The position numbers and the translations under genes are program-made. Positions 24,869 through 31,461 of a stretch of DNA of 31,461 bases are shown piece by piece (the stretch's first letter is position 1; every line of letters begins with the position of its first letter). Under the pieces are notes generated by a model that saw nothing but the letters and a program-made list of their open reading frames with translations, made no database searches and was not told the origin of the DNA. This stretch comes from Bacillota bacterium (GTDB lineage Bacteria > Bacillota > Clostridia > Oscillospirales > Ruminococcaceae), in the NCBI GenBank assembly GCA_023431215.1, contig JAEYXR010000060.1, positions 1 to 31,461 of the forward strand, given 5' to 3'.

Positions 24869-24902
24869 TATGATGAAAACTTTAAAGCCAGCTTTCATCA
24901 TA
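24869..24902. repeat. Perfect 10-bp inverted repeat
   Basis: TATGATGAAA (24869-24878) and TTTCATCATA (24893-24902) are separated by 14 bp that include AAAGC/GCTTT pairing. There is no T-tract, so it is not an obvious terminator; it could be an operator or a structured RNA element. Confidence 0.5.
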
Positions 24903-25010
24903 GCGCTTAGTGCATTAAAAACCTTACCGCCGTTATAGTAAACCACATAACCAAACATGAAACAATCAAGCTTTACATAAAAGCATTACAAATAACAGGC
25001 AACAGCAGGA

Positions 25011-25132
25011 ACCCTCCGCCAAAACTGCCTGAGACAAGCTACGATTACAACTTTTGCTGACTCTGTCAGATGTAGCTGCATCTAGCCTGTGCAATAACAC
25101 ACTTGTTATTGCACAGTGTTTGGACGGAGGGT
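25011..25132. other. Highly structured 122-bp element (candidate ncRNA or MITE-like repeat)
   Basis: Closing stem: ACCCTCCGCCAAAACTG (25011-25027) pairs over 17 bp with CAGTgTTTGGaCGGAGGGT (25114-25132; two single-base bulges in lower case). Inside are AGCTAC/GTAGCT (25037-25042 and 25072-25077) enclosing CTGAC-TCT-GTCAG (25057-25069), and a perfect 12-bp hairpin CTGTGCAATAAC/GTTATTGCACAG (25087-25116) that competes with the last three pairs of the closing stem. Such nested pairing is unlikely by chance. Orientation is unknown: no T-tract follows on either strand. It may be a structured RNA or a small inverted-repeat mobile element. Confidence 0.55.
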
Positions 25133-25204
25133 CATTATTTAATTGTTTGGCATACACACTTGTATCAGAAAATTACCGCTTGGATGGGCAAAAGTCACCT
25201 TCTG

Positions 25205-26089
25205 CTAGCCCTGTATCTCCGGTGCACTGCTGGATTCCTCTGGAACCTCCGAGTCGCTTTGATTCTCATCAGAGGAGCCGTCCTCAGGCAGCGATTCACT
25301 GTCAGAGGAAGAGCCTTCAGCGGGAGGGAGTGCTTCGGGTAATACACCCTCCATAGAGGAGCCTTGTCCCATATTTTCCGGCAGCATTGCGTCGCTGCCC
25401 GTGATGAAGGTGGCACCCTCCACGTCACGAATGGCAAAGATATAATAGCCGTTTTTGCCCTTGTGCAGTTCGTAAATCATATATTTAACAGGCTCGGGGT
25501 CAGAGCTTAGGCCTTTTTCTGTAAAAGCGATGTCCAAAACAGAGCTGGGAGGAATGTACCCCACACGCAGCAGCAGGTTATCACCCTTTTTCTCTATTTC
25601 TTCCACTCTGGGGGTATAAGCCGGTGTCATGGCATCCACAGGTACATGGTAGCTTTTCGTCTTGGAGTCATACAGATAGGTAATTTCATAGTCACCAAAA
25701 GTATTATGAGTAATTGCGGCATTGGGGCCAAACAAGTTATGTGCCGTTACATCCACATCGCTGGCAGGCACAATAAGCATTAGGTTATCATCTTCCTGAT
25801 ATTTGCCTCTGCCTTCTCCCAGCAGAGTTGCCCAAATGCTGGACTGCAAAAGTGACAATTCATCAAAGTTTTCTGCACCTTCAAAGGGCGGCGGGTCAAA
25901 CATAACCACTGGCAGCAGCATAGCCTCATATTCATGCTTTTTGCCGGAGTTGTCCAGCACATTTTTGGTAAGGTTAAAGCACAGCATAATTACTGAAACA
26001 AACCCCACAAGGCAAAGCAGAATGAATACGCCGCCGATTGGGGCCGCATAGCGGTTTCTTCTATTGCTTTTAGCAAAGCTCTTGCTCAT
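25205..26089 (-). CDS. Membrane-anchored protein of unknown function with acidic Ser-rich tail
   Basis: 294 aa from ATG 26089, the third of three consecutive ATGs, which leaves 6 nt after GGAAG. One transmembrane helix (about 17-39) after a basic N-terminus (MSKSFAKSNRRNRY) puts the rest outside the cell. The ectodomain (about 45-245) is a mixed alpha/beta sequence with 'THNTFGDYEITYLYDSKTKSYHVPVDAMTPAYTPRVEEI' and 'LLLRVGYIPPS'. The last 45 residues are low-complexity Ser/Glu/Asp/Pro. I do not recognise a catalytic motif. It follows proA by 108 bp on the same strand and may share that transcript, though no link to proline synthesis is suggested by its sequence. Confidence 0.8.
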   Translation of the reverse strand: MSKSFAKSNRRNRYAAPIGGVFILLCLVGFVSVIMLCFNLTKNVLDNSGKKHEYEAMLLPVVMFDPPPFEGAENFDELSLLQSSIWATLLGEGRGKYQEDDNLMLIVPASDVDVTAHNLFGPNAAITHNTFGDYEITYLYDSKTKSYHVPVDAMTPAYTPRVEEIEKKGDNLLLRVGYIPPSSVLDIAFTEKGLSSDPEPVKYMIYELHKGKNGYYIFAIRDVEGATFITGSDAMLPENMGQGSSMEGVLPEALPPAEGSSSDSESLPEDGSSDENQSDSEVPEESSSAPEIQG

Positions 26090-26197
26090 CATCATCTTCC
26101 ATTCCGCCGCTGTACACCGGCAAAAAATTTGACCGCCCTTTTCAGCCGCGTACAGTATCGGCCGAGGTTTGTCTTAAAGGGTGGAGCTTCGGCTGGG

Positions 26198-27454
26198 TTA
26201 GCGAACTTGGCCATTGCCCAGCACGATATACTTGATGGTGGTCAAATCCCGAAGTCCCATGGGGCCGCGGGTATGAAGCTTTTGTGTAGAAATTCCAATT
26301 TCGGCACCAAGTCCAAATTCTTCACCGTCGGTAAAGCGTGTGGAGGCATTGACATAAACTGCTGCCGCATCAACGCGGGAGGTAAAAATGCGGCTATTTG
26401 AATAGCTTTCGGTTACAATTGCTTCAGAATGCCCTGAAGAATAGCTTCTGATATGTTCTATTGCCTCTTCCAAGCCTTCTACAACCTTGATGGCCAGAAT
26501 ATAGTCATTAAATTCGGTTGCATAGTCTTCCTCGGTGGCAGGTGTGACCCAATCCCCCAGAATATCCATGGTGCGGGGACAGCCTCTCAGATCAACCTGA
26601 TATTTCTCCATGGCTTTTGCGGCCAATGGCAAAAACTCATCTGCCACAGACTGATGCACCAGCAGGGTTTCGGCAGCATTGCAAACCGAAGGACGGGAGC
26701 ATTTGGCATTGACGATAATATCAGCAGCCATCTGCAAATTGCAGGGGCTGTCTACATATACATGACAATTGCCCACCCCTGTCTCAATTACAGGGACAGT
26801 GGCGTTTTGTATCACAGCCTGAATCAGCCCTGCGCCGCCGCGGGGAATCAAAACGTCAATAAAGCCGTTAAGCTTCATCATGGCGGTTGCACATTCCCGG
26901 CTGGTGTCCTCCACCAATAGCACCGCATCTGCAGGCAGTCCTGATTTTGTAATGGCTTCACGCATTACATTGACCAGTGCGCCGTTGGTTTGTATTGCTT
27001 CCTTGCCACCCCTTAATATACAGGCATTGCCCGATTTTAAGCAAAGGGCCGCCGCATCCACTGTTACATTGGGGCGAGACTCAAAAATAATTCCCACAAC
27101 GCCCATAGGCACGCGTGTTTTATAGATAACCAGCCCGTTTGGCCGGGTAATGCCCTCCGGCGTTTCGCCTACCGGGTCGCTTAAATCTGCCACCTTGCAC
27201 ACTGCAGCTGCAATGGCGTCAATTCGCTCCGGTGTCAGCCGCAAGCGATCCACCATCACCGGTGCAATGCCATTTTCCTCAGCTTTAAAAATATCCTGTT
27301 CATTTGCGGCCAAAATTTGATCTTTGGAAGTTACCAGTGCTTCTGCTATGGCAACCAGGGCCTGATTCTTTTTGACGGTTGAGGCAATTGCCAGCTCTCC
27401 CGATGCCCTTTTGGCGCGACGTCCAAGAGCTTCCATTCTCTCTGTGGCTTCCAT
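26198..27454 (-). CDS. proA: Glutamate-5-semialdehyde dehydrogenase (gamma-glutamyl phosphate reductase)
   Basis: NADPH-dependent reduction of gamma-glutamyl phosphate to glutamate semialdehyde, second step of proline synthesis. 418 aa, normal length. Catalytic Cys258 lies in NAKCSRPSVCNAAETLLV; 'VPMGVVGIIFESRPNVTVDAAALCLKSGNACILRGGKEA' and 'LIPRGGAGLI' are the cofactor and substrate loops; the C-terminus has 'FGLGAEIGISTQKLHTRGPMGLRDLTT'. ATG 27454 is preferred because GGAG lies 8 nt upstream; ATG 27460, which overlaps the proB stop by 4 nt, is an alternative. Coupled to proB. Confidence 0.98.
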   Translation of the reverse strand: MEATERMEALGRRAKRASGELAIASTVKKNQALVAIAEALVTSKDQILAANEQDIFKAEENGIAPVMVDRLRLTPERIDAIAAAVCKVADLSDPVGETPEGITRPNGLVIYKTRVPMGVVGIIFESRPNVTVDAAALCLKSGNACILRGGKEAIQTNGALVNVMREAITKSGLPADAVLLVEDTSRECATAMMKLNGFIDVLIPRGGAGLIQAVIQNATVPVIETGVGNCHVYVDSPCNLQMAADIIVNAKCSRPSVCNAAETLLVHQSVADEFLPLAAKAMEKYQVDLRGCPRTMDILGDWVTPATEEDYATEFNDYILAIKVVEGLEEAIEHIRSYSSGHSEAIVTESYSNSRIFTSRVDAAAVYVNASTRFTDGEEFGLGAEIGISTQKLHTRGPMGLRDLTTIKYIVLGNGQVR

Positions 27455-27456
27455 GG

Positions 27457-28251
27457 TCATCTCTCCTTTTGGGCAGCAAAATGGGTGCCAACACTGACAC
27501 CATCCACCAAATCATACAGAAGGCCGGGGTCTTTGCCGTTTATGATATACATATCAACCCCTGCTTTGGTGGCTATTTGTGCGGCAACCAGCTTGGTTGC
27601 CATACCGCCTGTGCCCAGGGCGGAGCCTGCACCGCCGGCAGAGGCCAGAATTTCTTCCGTAATTTCCTCTACCTCCGGCACCAGCATTGCAGTAGGATCG
27701 GTTTGTGGGTTTGCAGTATATAAACCATCAATATCTGTAAGAATCACCAGGCAGTCTGCACCTATCATACCTGCCACAATAGCAGACAGGCTGTCGTTGT
27801 CGCCAAATTTAATTTCGTCAGTGGCTACGGTATCGTTTTCATTTACCACAGGAATAGCTCCCAGCTCCAACAGCTTTTCAAAGGTGTTTCGGGCGTTTTC
27901 CCTGCCTTCGGGGTCATCGAAGGTATACTTGGTTAAAAGCACCTGTCCCACAGTATGATTGTATTCAGAGAAATAGCGGTCGTACAGATACATCAGTTCG
28001 CATTGTCCCACTGCTGCAGCCGCCTGCTTACCCGGAATGTCTGCCGGACGCTGACGAAGCCCCAGCTTACCCACCCCTACACCAATGGCACCGGAGGTAA
28101 CCAGGACCAGCTCCTTGCCATAGTTGTGCAGATCGGCCAGTACCTTTACCAGCTTTTCCATGAGCCGAATATTGATGTGCCCTGTTTTATGTGTCAGTGT
28201 AGAGGTTCCCACTTTAACTACGATTCTTTTTGCATTTTGAATCCTACTCAT
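27457..28251 (-). CDS. proB: Glutamate 5-kinase (short form without PUA domain)
   Basis: Phosphorylates glutamate to gamma-glutamyl phosphate, the first and usually feedback-inhibited step of proline synthesis. 264 aa from ATG 28251, with AGAGGA 10 nt upstream. The amino acid kinase fold is complete: 'RIVVKVGTSTLT', 'LVTSGAIGVGVGKLGL', 'IPVVNENDTVATDEIKFGDNDSLSAIVAGMIGADCLVILTDIDGLYTANP' and 'GTGGMATKLVAAQIA'. The C-terminal PUA domain found in E. coli ProB (367 aa) is absent; such short forms are known in other Firmicutes. It directly precedes proA, and the CNNM-type gene ends 32 bp upstream. Confidence 0.98.
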   Translation of the reverse strand: MSRIQNAKRIVVKVGTSTLTHKTGHINIRLMEKLVKVLADLHNYGKELVLVTSGAIGVGVGKLGLRQRPADIPGKQAAAAVGQCELMYLYDRYFSEYNHTVGQVLLTKYTFDDPEGRENARNTFEKLLELGAIPVVNENDTVATDEIKFGDNDSLSAIVAGMIGADCLVILTDIDGLYTANPQTDPTAMLVPEVEEITEEILASAGGAGSALGTGGMATKLVAAQIATKAGVDMYIINGKDPGLLYDLVDGVSVGTHFAAQKER

Positions 28252-28283
28252 TTTTGTCAAATCCTCTGTTATTCAGAATTTAT

Positions 28284-29549
28284 CTAATCATCCAGCGGCT
28301 GGGTAATATTCTTTTTTACCAAAAGCTTTACAATGCGCTGGTCGTCCATTTCCTTCACTGTTACGGTCAGCATATGGAATTCAAAGCTTTCGCCCACCTC
28401 CGGAATGTGCTCCAGCTGTTCCAGCGCCCAACCGTTCATGGTGTTATAGTCACTTTCAAATCCTCTGGGAGCGTAATCGATCTGCTCAAAGAATTCTTCT
28501 ATGTTCATATCGCCGCTTACTTCATAAGTATTATCTCCCAGGTCAATACATTCAGTGATAATCTCATCATCCTCGTCCCAAATTTCTCCCACCAGTTCCT
28601 CCAGCAGGTCTTCCATGGTAACAAGGCCCAGAGTTCCGCCGTAATCATCAATGACTACTGCCATATGACTTTTTGCTTTTTGAAATTCGCCCAGCAGCTT
28701 GCTGATGTTCATGGTACGGTGAATAAACATTACGTCACACATCATCTTTCGCAGATTAACTTTTTCTCCGCGGATAACCTGCTCCAAAATCTCTCGAGAC
28801 TGCACCATGCCGACAATGTTGTCAATGGTACCCTCGTATACGGGGATACGGGAAAAACGTTCGCTGATAATTGTCTCAAGAATTTCATCCTGAGTATCTT
28901 CAATGTCCAGTGCAACCATGTTTACACGGGGGGTGAGTATCTCCTGAACCGTGGTTTCGTCAAATTCCAGGGCTGACTTTACCAGATCCTTTTCCTGCTC
29001 TTCCAAAACGCCTTCTTCCTGAATGGTGCCAAGCATATACATCAGTTCCTGCTCGGTAATGGTGGGCGCTTTATCTCCGTCTTCACCCTTTGAAAAAATG
29101 CCGCGCAGCCAGATAAAGAAAAGGCTGAAGGGTGTAAAGAGAATATTTAAAAGATTCAGCAGCGGTGCAGTTAACAGTACAATTTTTTCACTGTTTTCTT
29201 TGGCAAAGCTTTTGGGCAGTATCTCACCAAATGTCAGGACCAAAAGCGTTGCCGCACCGGTTGCAATGGCTACGCCGGTAGAACCAAAAAAAGTAGTTGC
29301 CAACACTGTCATCATAGACGACAACGCAATATTGACTACGTTGTTGCCAATGAGAATGGTGGAGAGCAATTTATCAAAGTTGCTGCTAAGATGAATGGCC
29401 ACTTTAGCCTTTTGATTTCCTTCCTCCGCCATATTGCGGATACGCAGCAGGTTCACCGAAGAAAATGCCGTTTCGGATGCGGAAAAGAATGCGGAAAATG
29501 CCAGTAACACAACTAGTACTATATAAGTAGCTAGGCCCGGACTGTCCAA
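28284..29549 (-). CDS. Hemolysin-family CNNM/CorC-type membrane protein (DUF21 plus CBS domains)
   Basis: 421 aa. The N-terminal DUF21/CNNM domain has about four hydrophobic segments (starting GLATYIVLVVLLAFSAFFSASETAF, where SASETAFSSVNLLRI is the family signature). Two CBS motifs follow (about 200-320; 'EILTPRVNMVALDIEDTQDEILETIISERFSRIPVYEG' and 'DVMFIHRTMNISKLLGEF'), then the CorC_HlyC domain ('YEVSGDMNIEEFFEQID'). Relatives transport Mg2+/Na+ or affect Mg2+ homeostasis; older names call them hemolysins without good evidence. The start is TTG 29549 with AGGAG 11 nt upstream. It is probably the first gene of an operon with proB and proA. Confidence 0.92.
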   Translation of the reverse strand: MDSPGLATYIVLVVLLAFSAFFSASETAFSSVNLLRIRNMAEEGNQKAKVAIHLSSNFDKLLSTILIGNNVVNIALSSMMTVLATTFFGSTGVAIATGAATLLVLTFGEILPKSFAKENSEKIVLLTAPLLNLLNILFTPFSLFFIWLRGIFSKGEDGDKAPTITEQELMYMLGTIQEEGVLEEQEKDLVKSALEFDETTVQEILTPRVNMVALDIEDTQDEILETIISERFSRIPVYEGTIDNIVGMVQSREILEQVIRGEKVNLRKMMCDVMFIHRTMNISKLLGEFQKAKSHMAVVIDDYGGTLGLVTMEDLLEELVGEIWDEDDEIITECIDLGDNTYEVSGDMNIEEFFEQIDYAPRGFESDYNTMNGWALEQLEHIPEVGESFEFHMLTVTVKEMDDQRIVKLLVKKNITQPLDD

Positions 29550-29830
29550 GAAAAAACCAACTCCTATTTTTTAAAATTTTTACGCATCTGCTCCTATTGG
29601 ATGATGCGGTTACAGTATATTGTATCAAAAAAAGCTTGCAAGCTCAATCGTTTCCTGCGTTTGTTTGCTTTTTCTTCATGATTTATTTATTATCAGTCCT
29701 GCAGCAAAAATATGTTTTTCCAGTCATTGTTATAAAAAAGTTATTTTTTCTCATATCTTGGCTAAACAAAAATTTAATTGTTGCTGCAATAAAAAGTACA
29801 CTGGAATAAGATAAAGAAACACTTTTATAA
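29550..29830. other. Intergenic region between pnp and the CNNM-type gene
   Basis: About 280 bp, AT-rich. It holds the likely minus-strand promoter of the CNNM gene and an AGCTTGCAAGCT palindrome (29633-29644) overlapping its -35. Two short plus-strand frames (29597-29814) have no ribosome binding site and are not believed. Confidence 0.45.
29614..29641 (-). promoter_or_regulatory. Likely promoter of the CNNM-proB-proA operon
   Basis: Minus strand: -35 TTGCAA (29641-29636), 16-bp spacer, -10 TATACT (29619-29614), about 65 bp upstream of the TTG start. The hexamers are imperfect, so confidence is moderate. Confidence 0.5.
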
Positions 29831-29860
29831 AAAGGGATGGAGAATATTCTCCATCCCTTT
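29831..29860 (-). terminator. Intrinsic terminator after pnp
   Basis: A perfect 30-bp palindrome, AAAGGGATGGAGAAT / ATTCTCCATCCCTTT, lies 16 bp beyond the pnp stop and is followed on the minus strand by TTTTAT. The flanking A-run on the other side makes it potentially bidirectional. Confidence 0.92.
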
Positions 29861-29876
29861 AAAAAAGCTTTGCTTA

Positions 29877-31461
29877 TTATTTATTTGCCTTCATGGCTTC
29901 CATTGCTGCAATGGCATCCTTGCGGGACAGATTGATGCGGCCCTGCTGGTCAATCTCGGTAACCTTTACCAAAATCTCATCGCCAACAGCAACAACGTCC
30001 TCCACCTTTTCTACACGGGTGGTGTCCAGCTTGGAGATGTGAACCAAACCTTCCTTACCGGGAGCAATTTCAACAAATGCACCAAAGGCCATCAGACGGG
30101 TAACAACACCCTTATAGATAGCACCTACCTCGGGATCGTTGACAATGGTCTGAATCACGGTGATAGCACGGCGGGCATCCTCAATGTCGATAGAAGAAAC
30201 AAATACGTGACCATCGTCCTCAATGTCAATTTTAACATTGCACTCGGCACAAATCTTCTGAATTACCTTACCGCCGCTGCCAATAACCTCACGAATTTTT
30301 TCGGGATCAATGGTGATGGACAGCATCTTGGGAGCATACTTGGATAGCTCGGTGCGGTAGCTGGGAATAGCCTTGAGCATAATATCGTCCAGAATATACA
30401 GACGGGCCTTGCGGGTCTTTTCAAAAGCTTCCTTGATGATGTCAGGGGTGAGTCCGTCAACCTTCAGGTCCATCTGGATAGCAGTAATACCCTTATGAGT
30501 ACCGCCAACCTTAAAGTCCATATCGCCAAAGAAGTCTTCCAGACCCTGAATGTCCACCATGGTGCGCCAGCTGCCGTCTTCAGCGGTAATCAAACCGCAG
30601 GAAATACCGGCAACAGGAGCCTTAATGGGAACACCGGCATCCATCAAAGCCAAGGTAGAGCCGCAGATAGAACCCTGAGAGGTAGAACCGTTGGAGGACA
30701 GAACCTCAGAAACCAGACGCAGTGCATAAGGGAACTCAGCAACAGGAGGAATGACAGGTTCCAGAGCACGCTCCGCCAGTGCACCATGACCAATCTCGCG
30801 ACGGCCGGGGCCACGGCTGGGGCGGGTCTCGCCTACAGAGTAGGAGGGGAAATTATACTGGTGCATATAACGCTTGGTGGTTTCACCATCAATGCCGTCC
30901 AGCAGCTGAGCTTCCTTGATGGTGCCCAGTGTAGCAATGGTCAGAACCTGAGTCTGGCCACGGGTAAACATACCGGAACCGTGTACACGGGGAATGAGGC
31001 CAACCTCGGCAGCCAGAGGACGGATTTCATCCATACCACGGCCGTCTACGCGCTTGCCTTCCAGCAGCCATGCACGGACAATCTTTTTCTGCATTTTATA
31101 AATGCACTCGTCAATCATGCCAATCTGCTCGGGATGAGTCTCATCAAAGCGGGCATGAATATCCTCAACGATGGGAGCCAGACGCTCTTCACGGACGTTC
31201 TTGTCGTCGGTGTCCAGAGCAACCTTGACACGCTCGCTGGCAAAATCAAAAATAGCGTCGAACAGGTCATGGTCAACTTCCTGAGACTCAAAGGTAAACT
31301 TAGGCTTGCCGATTTCGGCCTGTACACCCTTGATGAACTTAACCATTTTGGAAGCTTCCTCAAAGCCCATGAGAATAGCCTGCAGCATGGTATCGTCCTC
31401 AACCTGGTTAGCACCTGCTTCAATCATGCAGACCTTATCTTCGGTTGCTGCAACGGTCAGG
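29877..31461 (-). CDS. pnp: Polyribonucleotide nucleotidyltransferase (PNPase), 5' end outside window
   Basis: Phosphate-dependent 3'-5' exoribonuclease of mRNA decay. The reading frame runs off the right edge; upstream of the first Met it continues as LTVAATEDKVC, the normal family sequence before MIEAGANQ, so the gene is cut by the window and not truncated biologically. About 527 residues of roughly 700 are present: the end of the first RNase PH domain, the all-helical linker, the second RNase PH domain ('GQTQVLTIATLG', 'NGSTSQGSICGSTLALMDAGVPI'), the KH domain ('IREVIGSGGKVIQKICAE') and the S1 domain ending INLSRKDAI. rpsO often precedes pnp and may lie beyond the edge. Confidence 0.98.
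   Translation of the reverse strand, partial: LTVAATEDKVCMIEAGANQVEDDTMLQAILMGFEEASKMVKFIKGVQAEIGKPKFTFESQEVDHDLFDAIFDFASERVKVALDTDDKNVREERLAPIVEDIHARFDETHPEQIGMIDECIYKMQKKIVRAWLLEGKRVDGRGMDEIRPLAAEVGLIPRVHGSGMFTRGQTQVLTIATLGTIKEAQLLDGIDGETTKRYMHQYNFPSYSVGETRPSRGPGRREIGHGALAERALEPVIPPVAEFPYALRLVSEVLSSNGSTSQGSICGSTLALMDAGVPIKAPVAGISCGLITAEDGSWRTMVDIQGLEDFFGDMDFKVGGTHKGITAIQMDLKVDGLTPDIIKEAFEKTRKARLYILDDIMLKAIPSYRTELSKYAPKMLSITIDPEKIREVIGSGGKVIQKICAECNVKIDIEDDGHVFVSSIDIEDARRAITVIQTIVNDPEVGAIYKGVVTRLMAFGAFVEIAPGKEGLVHISKLDTTRVEKVEDVVAVGDEILVKVTEIDQQGRINLSRKDAIAAMEAMKANK

Larger units (their letters stand above)
24655..25204. other. Intergenic region with two inverted-repeat structures
   Basis: 550 bp without a convincing gene. 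It holds a GCGGA/TCCGC hairpin just upstream of the zinc-ribbon gene (24681-24696, followed by TTTTT on the plus strand), a perfect inverted repeat at 24869-24902 and the structured element at 25011-25132. No near-consensus promoter is obvious on either strand. A 63-codon minus-strand frame (24966-25157) overlaps the structured element and is not believed. Confidence 0.5.

Noticed and set aside
24966..25157. 63-codon minus-strand frame, Cys/Leu-rich
   Set aside because: It overlaps the structured inverted-repeat element and has no Shine-Dalgarno; the pairing constraints explain the sequence better than coding.
29597..29814. Two overlapping plus-strand frames of 64-70 codons with hydrophobic content
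   Set aside because: No ribosome binding site; the hydrophobicity follows from T-rich non-coding DNA.
31428..31461. Apparent start of pnp at an internal ATG (31427)
   Set aside because: The frame continues upstream with the conserved PNPase sequence to the window edge, so this Met is internal.

Overview
The window reads as chromosome of a Gram-positive, low-to-mid GC anaerobe of the class Clostridia, probably close to Oscillospiraceae/Ruminococcaceae. The grounds are a V-type ATPase operon in Enterococcus-like order, the split gcvPA/gcvPB form of glycine decarboxylase, a tandem glycine riboswitch, NrdR, separate secD and secF, a DacF-type carboxypeptidase, strong AGGAGG-type ribosome binding sites and many perfect intrinsic terminators. 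Assignment to family level is inference. Almost every gene lies on the minus strand; only dacF and a flavoprotein gene (17.6-21.0 kb) lie on the plus strand. No tRNA, rRNA, CRISPR array, prophage or insertion sequence was found.

Layout. 1-5.9 kb: V-type ATPase operon, read leftward as G/H-I-K-E-C-F-A and running off the left edge within subunit A; a 174-bp MITE-like inverted-repeat element separates K from E. 5.9-6.56 kb: AT-rich non-coding region. 6.6-7.7 kb: nrdR and a small DUF6514-like gene. 7.9-11.1 kb: secD-secF and a TIM-barrel sugar isomerase/epimerase, driven by a near-consensus promoter. 11.2-17.3 kb: complete glycine cleavage operon gcvT-gcvH-gcvPA-gcvPB-lpdA under a tandem glycine riboswitch with its own terminator. 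17.5-21.1 kb (plus strand): dacF and a secreted FMN/FAD reductase lipoprotein. 21.2-24.7 kb: M29 aminopeptidase, a small unknown gene behind a promoter with LexA-like boxes, an EamA transporter and a membrane zinc-ribbon protein. 24.7-25.2 kb: non-coding region with a highly structured 122-bp element. 25.2-29.6 kb: CNNM/CorC-type membrane protein, proB, proA and an unknown membrane-anchored protein. 29.9 kb to the end: pnp, 5' truncated by the window edge.

How the genes work together. The glycine cleavage operon holds all four proteins (T, H, the split P, and L = LpdA) needed to turn glycine into CO2, ammonia, methylene-THF and NADH, with glycine sensing in the leader. The V-ATPase proteolipid keeps the residues that bind Na+ in Enterococcus hirae, so a sodium-coupled rotor is predicted. 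proB and proA make glutamate semialdehyde for proline. secD and secF support protein export.

Most of the window is ordinary core genome. The items most worth a second look are the structured element at 25011-25132, the MITE-like element at 2891-3064, the SOS-like promoter at 23076-23140, and the flavin reductase lipoprotein that lacks the usual fumarate-binding arginine motif. No clearly new multi-gene system was identified.
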